From assembly GCA_019351975.1 (NCBI GenBank), contig JABBOG010000022.1, forward strand, positions 1-62,380: 62,380 nucleotides of DNA. Reading direction: 5' to 3'. The stretch comes from Acidobacteriota bacterium (GTDB lineage Bacteria; Acidobacteriota; Terriglobia; Terriglobales; Acidobacteriaceae). Position 1 is the first letter of the stretch; every line of letters begins with the position of its first letter. The translations under genes and the position numbers were made by a program. Positions 40,553 to 48,751 of this stretch are shown here, piece by piece. Below the pieces are notes generated by a model. That model was not told the origin of the DNA. It saw nothing but the letters and a program-made list of their open reading frames with translations, and ran no database searches.

Positions 40553-42040
40553 CTACAGCAGGCCCTCGGCCTTCACCTCAAGGTACTTGCTGACCGCGTT
40601 GATGCCTACCTCCTCGGCCGACGTTTCAACGATCAGCACGCCTATCCGTTCCAGCTGCGCAATCGTCTCCCTGCGCCGTTCGAGCATCTCCTGCGCCGCT
40701 GTTGCGTGAAACATCTCTTCGCGCGAGGCTGGCTCCAGCGCCGCCAGAGCCTCGAGTTGAGGGTGCTTCAGCAGCACAAGCACCACCAGATGCCGCCGCG
40801 CCAACTCGGCCGCAGCGATCACCAGCTCAGGCTTGCCAACGCTGTCCACCAACTCCGTGATCCACACAATCAGACCGCGCCGTCGCTGCGCGGTCTTCAG
40901 CCGCGCCACAGCCAGCAGGTGGTCCGCCTCCGCGGCTTCTGACTTCGCCTGACTCAACAGGTCGAGCAGCAGCCGCAGATGCGCCGCACCTGCGCCCGGA
41001 AACAGCATCTGCTGCACCTCGCGTCCGTACGCGATCATGCCGAACTTGTCGCCTGAGCTTTGGATGACCTGCGCGAGCATCGTCGCTGCTGTGGCCGCTT
41101 GATCGAGCTGCGTGACCGTCAGCACATGCGCCGCTTCGCGCTCGCCTTCGCTCTCCGCAATATCTTCAGGCGTTCCGCGCCGCAGCTCGAACGCCGTGCG
41201 CGATAGCCTTCCGGCATCGAGCATGATCCAGACCTGCTGCGATCGCTCCACGGTGAACTGCCGCGTCACCAGCTTGCCGCGCCGCGCCGTCGCCGTCCAG
41301 GAGATCTTGCGCAGCTCATCGCCCGGCTGATAGTCGCGCATGCTGTCGAACTCACGCCCAACGCCGCGCAGCCGAAGCTTGCGCTTTTGCATCTCGATCT
41401 GCCGCGCGCGCAGCAGATAAAACTGCGTGTTCTGACGGCTGTCCTCATGCGCTGGAAATACGCGTACACGCTGCGCGCGCGACGCTTCGGCTGTGTGCAC
41501 GGAGGTACGCGCAGGCTGAGCAGAAGCCCATCGCTCCACCAGCCCAAACGCTCCGCGATAGCGTAGATAGACGCGCCCAAGCGAAACATCACCACGCTCG
41601 CGCGGGTAGATCGTCGATGTGCTGATGGCATCTTCGCGAGGAAATACCTGTAGCCGCTGCACGATGGGGGCAGCGATCAACGACGGATGCAGATCGTCGA
41701 TCAACTGCATCGTTGCGACGCCGTCCGCGTCCATCCTCACCGAGAGCGCGATGCGCGTTGCCTGCCCCAGCTGCGGTGAGTCGAGGAACGTCCGCGTGAC
41801 GCTGAAGCACTCAGGGCGGGGAAGTCGTGCGGCGTCGATCAACACAGCCGCTGCGATCATCGCATCCCACGCCAGCATGAAGCCAATGGCTCGTGCGTGG
41901 AAGAACGCTGGCACCGCCATCACCAGTCCCGCTGCAAAGAATGCGAGCGCCAACGGTGTAAGACCGAAGCCGAGCACGCGCCCTGCCCTGCTCATCGGGC
42001 CGGCCTGTGCGCTCGCGGATTGTGGGATCAGTGTCTGCAT
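40553..42040 (-). CDS. DUF58 domain-containing protein
   Basis: A 495-residue protein with two N-terminal helices (about 27-60), a beta domain, and the DUF58 core MRDYQPGDELRKISWTATAR (about 238-257) followed by a VWA-like fold (VWIMLDAGR, GLIVWITELVD). DUF58 proteins always accompany MoxR ATPases and are thought to be metal-binding adaptor or client proteins. It lies 49 nt after the MoxR gene. ATG 42040 has no strong ribosome site; ATG 41995 is an alternative. It is the last gene of a five-gene minus-strand operon. Confidence 0.93.
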   Translation of the reverse strand: MQTLIPQSASAQAGPMSRAGRVLGFGLTPLALAFFAAGLVMAVPAFFHARAIGFMLAWDAMIAAAVLIDAARLPRPECFSVTRTFLDSPQLGQATRIALSVRMDADGVATMQLIDDLHPSLIAAPIVQRLQVFPREDAISTSTIYPRERGDVSLGRVYLRYRGAFGLVERWASAQPARTSVHTAEASRAQRVRVFPAHEDSRQNTQFYLLRARQIEMQKRKLRLRGVGREFDSMRDYQPGDELRKISWTATARRGKLVTRQFTVERSQQVWIMLDAGRLSRTAFELRRGTPEDIAESEGEREAAHVLTVTQLDQAATAATMLAQVIQSSGDKFGMIAYGREVQQMLFPGAGAAHLRLLLDLLSQAKSEAAEADHLLAVARLKTAQRRRGLIVWITELVDSVGKPELVIAAAELARRHLVVLVLLKHPQLEALAALEPASREEMFHATAAQEMLERRRETIAQLERIGVLIVETSAEEVGINAVSKYLEVKAEGLL

Positions 42041-42089
42041 AAAACAGTGCCGTCGCCCACCAGATGGAGGCGCAACATCGCGGCTTTAC

Positions 42090-43088
42090 CTACTTCGGCA
42101 CCTGCGTCGCGGCCAGCACATCACGCACCACGCGGTCCGTATCCATGCCCTCAAGTTCGGCTTCGGGGCGCAGCACAAGCCTGTGCCGAAGTACCGGCAG
42201 CGCAGCCTCTTTCACATCGTCAGGAATCACAAAGTCTCGCCGCTCGCGCGCCGCAAACGCCTTTGCCACGAGCAAGAGACTTGTACTCGCACGCGGGCTC
42301 GCACCGAGTGCAATCGATGGCCACGAGCGCGTTCTGCGCACCACTGCAAGCAGGTACTCAAAGATGGCAGGCTCCACACGTACGGCTCGAACTTCGCGCC
42401 GCGCCGCAGCCAGCAACTCAAACGCAACGGGCTCGATGGCAGCCTCGGACAATCCCGCGCCGGACGTCGCTGCGTGGTGTCGCTCCAGCACCAGCCGCTC
42501 ATCGGCAAGCTCTGGATACTCCACCCTGATCTTCAGCAGAAAGCGGTCAAGCTGTGCCTCAGGCAGCGGATACGTGCCTTCAAACTCCACCGGATTCTGC
42601 GTCGCGAAGACGGTGAAACAATCATCCAGCACGTGCCGCTCGCCGTCCGCCGTCACCTGCCGCTCCTCCATCGCCTCCAGCAGCGCCGCCTGGGTTCGCG
42701 GAGGCATGCGGTTCACCTCATCGGTGAGCAAAAATTGCGTGAACACCGGGCCTTGATGAAAGCTGAACTCTCCATCCTTCGGAGAAAAAACACTCGTTCC
42801 AAGGATGTCGGCGGGCATCATGTCGGGCGTCCCGGAGACGCGCCGAAACTCCAGCCCGAGAAAGCGCGCGAGTGTCTTGACAGCCAGCGTCTTAGCCACG
42901 CCGGGCACGCCCTCAATCAGAGCGTGGCCGCCACACAACATCGTCAGCAGCGCCTGTGCGATCGGCTCCTGCTGGCCCGCAATCACGCGTCCGATCTGCT
43001 GCTGCCCTCGCTCGAATAACTCATTCGCTGCCGCTACGCCAATACCGTTTTCGCTCACGCGCTCTCCTGTCTCCATATACTTTTCCAT
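42090..43088 (-). CDS. MoxR family AAA+ ATPase
   Basis: A 332-residue AAA+ chaperone-like ATPase. Walker A is in ALIEGVPGVAKTLAVKTLAR (about 57-64), Walker B in FLLTDEVNRMPPRTQAALLE, sensor 1 in FTVFATQNPVEFEGTYPLPE with LDRFLLKI, and sensor 2 near LGASPRASTSLLLVAKAFAA. MoxR ATPases help assemble or activate VWA-containing partners; here DUF58 follows. ATG 43088 is preferred, 7 nt after the DUF4350 stop; ATG 43076 and a GTG with AGGAGA upstream are alternatives. Its position inside the operon is typical. Confidence 0.95.
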   Translation of the reverse strand: MEKYMETGERVSENGIGVAAANELFERGQQQIGRVIAGQQEPIAQALLTMLCGGHALIEGVPGVAKTLAVKTLARFLGLEFRRVSGTPDMMPADILGTSVFSPKDGEFSFHQGPVFTQFLLTDEVNRMPPRTQAALLEAMEERQVTADGERHVLDDCFTVFATQNPVEFEGTYPLPEAQLDRFLLKIRVEYPELADERLVLERHHAATSGAGLSEAAIEPVAFELLAAARREVRAVRVEPAIFEYLLAVVRRTRSWPSIALGASPRASTSLLLVAKAFAARERRDFVIPDDVKEAALPVLRHRLVLRPEAELEGMDTDRVVRDVLAATQVPK

Positions 43089-43095
43089 GCCCGTT

Positions 43096-44310
43096 TTATC
43101 CCGCCGCAGCTTGTGGTTCAAGCCGGGCGCGCACGCTCTTTGCATCCTCGCTCAACGCGCGCACCAGCGCCAGAGCGCTATGCATCGCAATGGTCTCATG
43201 CTGGGCCCGTGCGGCTTCGTGCAGATGCTCGCTCAAGCGCGACCAGTCGCCGCCGAGCCTCTCGCGCAGTGCCTCCGCAATGGCCTCCGGACCGTCCTCG
43301 ACGGCGCTCTGCGCAAGGCCCGCTTCGTGCGTCAACATGCGCAACAATCTGCGCTTCGCTGCCTCCGTTGGAGCACTGCTGGCCGCCGCTTTTTCGTAGA
43401 GATCGCCCATGGATATCGCGAACTCCACTGGCGAGCTGCGCGGCAGGGCCGCGGGGAACCGCACCGGCCCGCGCCGCCTTCCGAAGCTCAGCACAAGCAG
43501 CACAAACAACATCGCCGCCTGCAGTGCGAGCCATCCCATCGGCAGACCTTTCGCCTCGTCCCACAGCGTCTTCGTCGCGCCGTGCAACGACTCATCGAAG
43601 ACAACGGTGCGGCCATCGCCGACCGTAGCCAGCAGCAGCCGCAGGTCTGCGTCGTGCTTCAATGCTGCGTTCTCCAGCGGCCCCGCGGAGCTCCACCAGA
43701 TCGCCTCGCCCTTGATTCCCGAGCCTCCAACGACGCTATACCGCACCACTACCGCGTCGTTCCCGCAACGCTGTTCTACGCGATACTGCGGCCCGTCGCT
43801 CCCCCACTGCGCGCTCTCTCGCATCTCTACGCTGCCCGCGCGCGCCAACGCTCCGGGGCCTTCGGGCGTCGTATGGCACAGGCCTGCGTGCAGCAATCCT
43901 GCGGACTTCACATCGCCACCAGGCAGCAGCGCGGCACCGGAAGGCCCCGTCGCAAGAACGCGGCCACCGCGCTCCAGAAACTGCTTCACCTCATCGGCGA
44001 GATGCTTGGCCTGGGTGGCATCATAGTCGGGCGCAGCGAGGATCAGCGTCGTGCGCTGCGCCTGAGCTTCTGTCAGCGAGCTCTGAAATGCATGCAGTGA
44101 ACGGCTCCACTGCGTGGTCGTAACCCCCAGCGACTGCAGTGTAAGGTACGCTGCTTTGGCTCCGTGTGGACCGCTGTTGGTCGTGGTTGGCCGTGGATCA
44201 TCCACCGCCGCCTCCGGTGCGAAGACACTCACAGCAATAATCAGCACAAGCATGACAGCACATACGATCAGCAACAGCTTGCGGTCGCTCACGTTCGACG
44301 GTTTCCTCAT
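43096..44310 (-). CDS. DUF4350 domain-containing membrane protein
   Basis: A 404-residue protein with an N-terminal helix (about 12-30), a soluble GATase-like DUF4350 domain (STTNSGPHGAKAAYLTLQSL, FLERGGRVLATGPSGAALLP, VVFDESLHGATKTLWDEAKG) and a second helix near 265-283 followed by a cytoplasmic helical part. DUF4350 proteins are found in MoxR operons. Start and stop overlap the DUF4129 gene by 4 nt (ATGA), so translation is coupled. Confidence 0.9.
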   Translation of the reverse strand: MRKPSNVSDRKLLLIVCAVMLVLIIAVSVFAPEAAVDDPRPTTTNSGPHGAKAAYLTLQSLGVTTTQWSRSLHAFQSSLTEAQAQRTTLILAAPDYDATQAKHLADEVKQFLERGGRVLATGPSGAALLPGGDVKSAGLLHAGLCHTTPEGPGALARAGSVEMRESAQWGSDGPQYRVEQRCGNDAVVVRYSVVGGSGIKGEAIWWSSAGPLENAALKHDADLRLLLATVGDGRTVVFDESLHGATKTLWDEAKGLPMGWLALQAAMLFVLLVLSFGRRRGPVRFPAALPRSSPVEFAISMGDLYEKAAASSAPTEAAKRRLLRMLTHEAGLAQSAVEDGPEAIAEALRERLGGDWSRLSEHLHEAARAQHETIAMHSALALVRALSEDAKSVRARLEPQAAAG

Positions 44311-45374
44311 GCCGCGCCCCCTGAAGCCAGCGTTGCGTCGGACGTGCCGCGCGCGCTGCTCGGCTCCGTCCGGTCCGCTGCGAGACCGTCATAGAGAGAG
44401 CGCGCGTCGCTGTATAACGCCGCGTCCGCGTCGCGCAGACCATACCAAACGCCTTCGAAGATCTGTGTCAGTCTGCGCAGACTCCGTTGCTGCGGCGATG
44501 CGGGCTTGAGCAGCCGCACATACTCGCGTGGCGTACGCGCAGGGTCATGCCGCCACGCGCGCTGCGTCTCCAGCAAAACGATAGCAGCCCAGTAGATGCA
44601 GTGCACCGCATCGCGCCACTCCTGCGCTGCGGCGTGTTGCGACGCGCGCGCAACCCAGTCGTCTGCATCGCGCTCCCGTCCGCCGCGCTGCAGCGCTGCA
44701 TCTCCAAGCGAGACGCGCAGCCGCTGCCGCGAGATATTTCGCAGCAAGAGGAACAGCAGACCTGCTGCGGCAGCGATGAAAAACAACCACTCCAGCAGTG
44801 TCCCCAGCCACGGAGCGGCAGCGCCCACCTGCGCTACACCCAAAAACAGCCGCTCGATCCAGGCGACGAACCAGGCCTTCGCGCGGTCCCACCACGTTGG
44901 CCCGCCGCCGCGCTGAAACTCCGGCCGCGACAACACCGCGTTCGCCTGCGCACGCGCTCGCAGGAACGCCTTCGCCTGCTGCGCGTCCGGCGTCGCGTCG
45001 ATCTCCGCTGCGATCTCGGTGAGATGCTCGCGCGCATCGCGCAGCATTGTGGCGCGTTCGCTGCCCTTCGCGGTCTTCGCCTTGTTGAGCGTCGTACGCA
45101 ACCACTGCCAGTGCTCTTCAAAGCCGCCGTGCGCCGTGTCTCCTACCGCTACGTCGGTTCCCACACTGTCGCCGTTACACGCCGCCGGAGCGGCCTCACA
45201 CGCTGCAACGACATCCTGCAAGCGTGCCACCTGCGCCTGAAACGCTGCGCGCGAGATCTCGGCCGGTGCGGCAGCGCGAGCGCTCGGAACCCACGCCATC
45301 CATAGCCATAGCGACAGCCATATCGCCGCGGCCGCCAGACACCTTACCGCATTGTGAACTTTAGTGCGCGACAT
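44307..45374 (-). CDS. DUF4129 domain-containing membrane protein
   Basis: A 355-residue protein: signal or first helix (about 10-33), a long helical periplasmic part, a second helix (about 205-225, WLFFIAAAAGLLFLLLR), and the DUF4129 domain (EWRDAVHCIYWAAIVLLETQ, ARTPREYVRLL) at the end. The same domain forms the tail of some transglutaminase-like proteins; no transglutaminase is present here. ATG 45374 overlaps the preceding gene by 14 nt and has GGAG five bases upstream. The extended frame to 45449 was rejected. Confidence 0.9.
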   Translation of the reverse strand: MSRTKVHNAVRCLAAAAIWLSLWLWMAWVPSARAAAPAEISRAAFQAQVARLQDVVAACEAAPAACNGDSVGTDVAVGDTAHGGFEEHWQWLRTTLNKAKTAKGSERATMLRDAREHLTEIAAEIDATPDAQQAKAFLRARAQANAVLSRPEFQRGGGPTWWDRAKAWFVAWIERLFLGVAQVGAAAPWLGTLLEWLFFIAAAAGLLFLLLRNISRQRLRVSLGDAALQRGGRERDADDWVARASQHAAAQEWRDAVHCIYWAAIVLLETQRAWRHDPARTPREYVRLLKPASPQQRSLRRLTQIFEGVWYGLRDADAALYSDARSLYDGLAADRTEPSSARGTSDATLASGGAA

Positions 45375-46395
45375 CAGTCTCCGCCGCCACGGAGGCCGTT
45401 CCTGTCGCCGTTCCTGTCGCTGTTCCTGTCGCAGCAACATCGCCGCCAAGCATCATCACCAGATCCAGTGCCTCCATCCGCACGCGCTGATCGAAGTACA
45501 CCAGGGATAGCCCGATCAGTGCGACGGGAGCAACCAGCGTATGCGTTAGAAAGTTGACGATCAGAAGCACCGAATGCGCCACTACATGGGACTGCATCGG
45601 TGCGCGCACGATGAAGAACGCCATCGGTGCCTGGATCGCTCCACCCACCCAAAACAACGCCGCCGCAACCAGAAGCACGACAAAGATGCGGCCCTTCGTT
45701 CCTGTGCTCAAGATCTTGCTGCGCCGCATCGAAGCGCGCATCCTGCTATGCTCCACAACGGAAACAGGTATCGCGAGCGAGTTCCGCAGATAGGCGATCA
45801 CGCCATACACGCCGCCGCCAACGACAGCGATGAACACGATCACGCCGCCAAGCCACGCCAGCGAGCGGAACCCTAACCGCGGAATCAGCAACACCGCTCC
45901 GGGGATGGCCACGACCAGCGGCAGCCAGATCGCGCTCCATAGCTGCCACAGAGCGATGCCGATGTACCTGTACCAGAGCGCCACGGTTGTGCGCAGCGAC
46001 GCTACAACGGTCGCCGTGCGTCCCATGTACACCTCGCTCAACGCGTCGACTGTAGCCGCCTGTGTCACCGCCGCCGCCAGAAGAAACAGCACAGCGCCGA
46101 TCATCGATCCGGTCACCGACGCCATCGTCGCCGTGGCAAATCCATAACGCGTCATCACAAAGTGCTGTCCCGTCAGGCTCACTGCGTTGCCGATCAGCTG
46201 CACCGCTCCTGAGACCGCCGAGATGCCTGAAAACAGCCAGAAGCGCGACCTGTAGATCGAAAACGTACGGTCAAGAATCTCACCCGTGGTGAGCGGACGC
46301 ATCGCATAGCCCGCAGCCATCCCCGCGCTCGACGGCGGAGCCGCCACCATCGGCGCGGCAACCGCCTCCCGCGACTCCAAATCTCCTGGCATCAT
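45361..46395 (-). CDS. polytopic membrane protein heading the MoxR operon
   Basis: A 344-residue protein with about six hydrophobic helices. The start YAMRPLTTGEILDRTFSIYR is the signature of a family of membrane proteins (glycerophosphodiester phosphodiesterase membrane-domain-like) often located first in MoxR/DUF58 operons. The C-terminal tail repeats Thr/Ala/Gly (ATGTATGTATGTAS) from a 12-nt-type DNA repeat at about 45395-45430. No catalytic motif is visible. The 238 nt between its start and the divergent transporter gene contain an inverted repeat GTAGC-(7)-GCTAC at 46550-46566 but nothing else notable. Confidence 0.82.
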   Translation of the reverse strand: MMPGDLESREAVAAPMVAAPPSSAGMAAGYAMRPLTTGEILDRTFSIYRSRFWLFSGISAVSGAVQLIGNAVSLTGQHFVMTRYGFATATMASVTGSMIGAVLFLLAAAVTQAATVDALSEVYMGRTATVVASLRTTVALWYRYIGIALWQLWSAIWLPLVVAIPGAVLLIPRLGFRSLAWLGGVIVFIAVVGGGVYGVIAYLRNSLAIPVSVVEHSRMRASMRRSKILSTGTKGRIFVVLLVAAALFWVGGAIQAPMAFFIVRAPMQSHVVAHSVLLIVNFLTHTLVAPVALIGLSLVYFDQRVRMEALDLVMMLGGDVAATGTATGTATGTASVAAETDVAH

Positions 46396-46633
46396 CCGAC
46401 TCTTCTCCTTCGCGACGCGGCGTCAAGGTAAACGCTGCGCATCGCAACGCCCACAACCAATTTGGGGAAGAATAGCATCCGCCCGCCACGGTGTTTGCGC
46501 AAAAATTTCGATCCCCTGAACATTCTTAACGCATATGTCATCTGCAGGTGTAGCTGCACGTGCTACAAAGACTAGCGTCCTTTATCTCACCGGCACGCTG
46601 ACCTACTCTTTTTGAGGTCGAAAGAAGCACTTC

Positions 46634-47998
46634 ATGGGCATAGCCTCTTTTCTTGATCGCGACCATACTGTAGCCAAACCAGGCTACAGCCGATGGCTTG
46701 TGCCTCCCGCTGCCCTTGCCATCCACCTTTCCATCGGGCAGGTCTATGCGTTCTCCGTCTTCGTGAATCCGCTGCTGGCCTACCACGCGGCCGATGGCAG
46801 CGCGTGGAGCCACAAAGAAGTCGGCTACATCTTTTCGCTCGCCATCGTCATGCTCGGCCTCTCTGCCGCACTCTTTGGCAAGTGGCTGGAGACCGCCGGT
46901 CCGCGCAAAGCGATGTTCGTCGCAGCCACCTGCTTCGGCCTCGGCTTTCTCGTTGCGTCGCTTGGCGTCAAGCTCCACTCGCTTCCGCTGATCTATCTCG
47001 GTTACGGCGGCTTGGGCGGCATCGGCATGGGCATCGGCTATATCTCACCTGTCTCCACCCTTATCAAGTGGTTTCCAGACCGTCCCGGCCTGTCGACCGG
47101 CCTTGCCATCATGGGATTCGGCGGCGGCGCCATGATCGGTGCGCCGCTTGCCACCGACCTGATGACCTTCTTTAGGGGTTCGGGCCATCAGCCCATCGCC
47201 GCTGCCTTCTTCTGCATGGGCATCCTGTACTTCATCTTCATGCTCTTTGGCGTCTTCACGATCCGCGTTCCTGCGCCTGGCTGGAAGCCCGCAGGCTTCG
47301 TTCCAAGCGTGCATCGTTCGGCCATGATCTCGTCGCATAACGTCACCGTGAACGCCGCGATGAGCACGCCGCAGTTCTGGCTTCTATGGATTGTGCTCGC
47401 GCTCAACGTCACCGCGGGCATCGGCATCCTGGAATCCGCCGCACCCATGTTGCAGAACCTCTTTCCAGCGCGGGTTACGGTCATCGCCGCTGGCGGATTC
47501 GTCGGCATCCTCTCGCTCTTCAACATGGGTGGTCGCTTCTTCTGGGCGGCGCTGTCCGATTTCATCGGACGCAAGGTCACCTTCGCGATCTTCTTCACCG
47601 TTGGTGCTGTCCTTTACTTTTTTCTTCCGTCGATCGCGCTCCTTCCTGCCTTCGTTCTGGTCGCAGGCCTGCTCATCAGCATGTACGGCGGCGGCTTTTC
47701 GACCATCCCCGCGTATCTCAAAGACCTCTTCGGTGGCATCAACGTGAGCGCCATCCACGGTCGGCTGCTCACCGCCTGGTCGGTCGCCGGGGTCGTCGGT
47801 CCACTCATCGTCAATGCGCTGCTCGACCACTACAAGGCAGCCCATCAACCCCTCTCGCAGGCGTATCCGTTGATTCTGCACATCATGGCCGGGCTGCTTG
47901 TTCTCGGCTTCTTCGCGAACCTCCTTGTTCGTCCAGTGGCGGCACGCTTCTGGATGGCCGAAGGAGACATCGCACCCGTGGATATCATCCAACACTAG
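46634..47998 (+). CDS. OFA family MFS transporter (oxalate/formate antiporter-like)
   Basis: A 454-residue major facilitator of the oxalate:formate antiporter family. Twelve hydrophobic helices; helix 1 has the diagnostic LAIHLSIGQVYAFSVFVNPL, the first loop AALFGKWLETAGPRKAMFVA, and the central loop GRFFWAALSDFIGRKVTF. The substrate is an organic anion by family, not necessarily oxalate. ATG 46634 follows an AAAGAAG site. No oxalate catabolism genes are nearby. A 51-residue single-span gene starts 15 nt after its stop, matching the small subunit that accompanies many such transporters. Confidence 0.92.
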   Translation: MGIASFLDRDHTVAKPGYSRWLVPPAALAIHLSIGQVYAFSVFVNPLLAYHAADGSAWSHKEVGYIFSLAIVMLGLSAALFGKWLETAGPRKAMFVAATCFGLGFLVASLGVKLHSLPLIYLGYGGLGGIGMGIGYISPVSTLIKWFPDRPGLSTGLAIMGFGGGAMIGAPLATDLMTFFRGSGHQPIAAAFFCMGILYFIFMLFGVFTIRVPAPGWKPAGFVPSVHRSAMISSHNVTVNAAMSTPQFWLLWIVLALNVTAGIGILESAAPMLQNLFPARVTVIAAGGFVGILSLFNMGGRFFWAALSDFIGRKVTFAIFFTVGAVLYFFLPSIALLPAFVLVAGLLISMYGGGFSTIPAYLKDLFGGINVSAIHGRLLTAWSVAGVVGPLIVNALLDHYKAAHQPLSQAYPLILHIMAGLLVLGFFANLLVRPVAARFWMAEGDIAPVDIIQH

Positions 47999-48013
47999 TA
48001 AGGAGTCGGACCT

Positions 48014-48169
48014 ATGACACGACCTACGAATACGAGCCTTGACGGCGTAACGGCGCCAAAGCCAAGTTCCATCTTCGTGATCGCTCTCGCATGGATCATC
48101 GTGCTCTTTCCCGCGGGCTGGGGCATCTATCTCACCGCGCTTCGGGCTGCGCGACTCTTCCGTGGTTGA
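48014..48169 (+). CDS. MFS transporter small subunit (OFA-associated micropeptide)
   Basis: A 51-residue gene, shorter than most gene finders report. It starts at ATG 48014 with AAGGAG nine bases upstream and stops at TGA 48167-48169. The peptide has a polar start rich in Thr/Pro, one hydrophobic helix (FVIALAWIIVLFPAGWGIYL), and a basic end (RAARLFRG). The helix with IALAW...P.GWG.Y matches what I know of the small-subunit family found downstream of oxalate/formate-type MFS transporters. Tight spacing (15 nt) implies co-translation with the transporter. Confidence 0.85.
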   Translation: MTRPTNTSLDGVTAPKPSSIFVIALAWIIVLFPAGWGIYLTALRAARLFRG

Positions 48170-48751
48170 TGCGCCGCTCGTCTGAGAAAAATTGCACGAT
48201 CCGGGCTTGCTGGTCAACACCTGCGTTGCATCGCACTGCAACATGCAGCGGCAGCAACGCATGGCCCCAATGGGATGACGCTGCGGTAAATTCTGCGCGA
48301 GCGCTCTGCAAAAAACCTTGTACGCCACCTGAGCGCGCCGTATAATTCGATCTTGCATTAGAAAAAACTCATTGCAGCACCCGTGGCAAAACGACCTTCG
48401 GGCTCCACGCAGATGGACCGACGAAGTCCACCTGCACTATCGGACATGTATCTCTTCCAGCCGGCATACCCTGCGTCATGTGCGGTATCCATGGCTCTGC
48501 CGAACACCGCTCCTGGGCCCGATATACCTTCAAGTTGATTGACTTAGAACTAGCAAGGTAGTGATATTCTGAGCGCTCCACGCCTCAGTGTCGTTGCTAG
48601 TGTCCGATTTCGAGGCATGACTGTCGAATGACCCCCTGTCCCGTGGACTCGGGTAGGCTTCGTTGCACGCAGATCATCGCGCGTCAGCGTAGAGGCCTGC
48701 CGTATGCCCGGGAGCAGGCTTAGGCGCTGCACTGAGATCGCCGCTGGAGGA
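48170..48751 (+). other. 582-nt gene-free region with two promoter-like sequences
   Basis: No credible protein gene. A perfect TATAAT at 48341-48346 lies 17 nt after TTGTAC (48318-48323). A second candidate has TTGACT at 48539-48544 and GATATT at 48563-48568 (18-nt spacing), and would give a leader of about 175 nt before the Ig-repeat gene. Between them small inverted repeats occur (for example TGGAC-(7)-GTCCA near 48413-48430). A small RNA or a long 5' leader is possible. Confidence 0.45.

Noticed and set aside
41619-43019. A 466-codon open frame on the plus strand across the DUF58 and MoxR genes
   Set aside because: It spans two well-supported minus-strand genes and translates to Arg/His/Gln-rich sequence.
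46550-46566. Inverted repeat GTAGC-(7)-GCTAC as an operator for the transporter
   Set aside because: Five-base arms are expected by chance in a 238-nt space, and no second copy or regulator gene is nearby.
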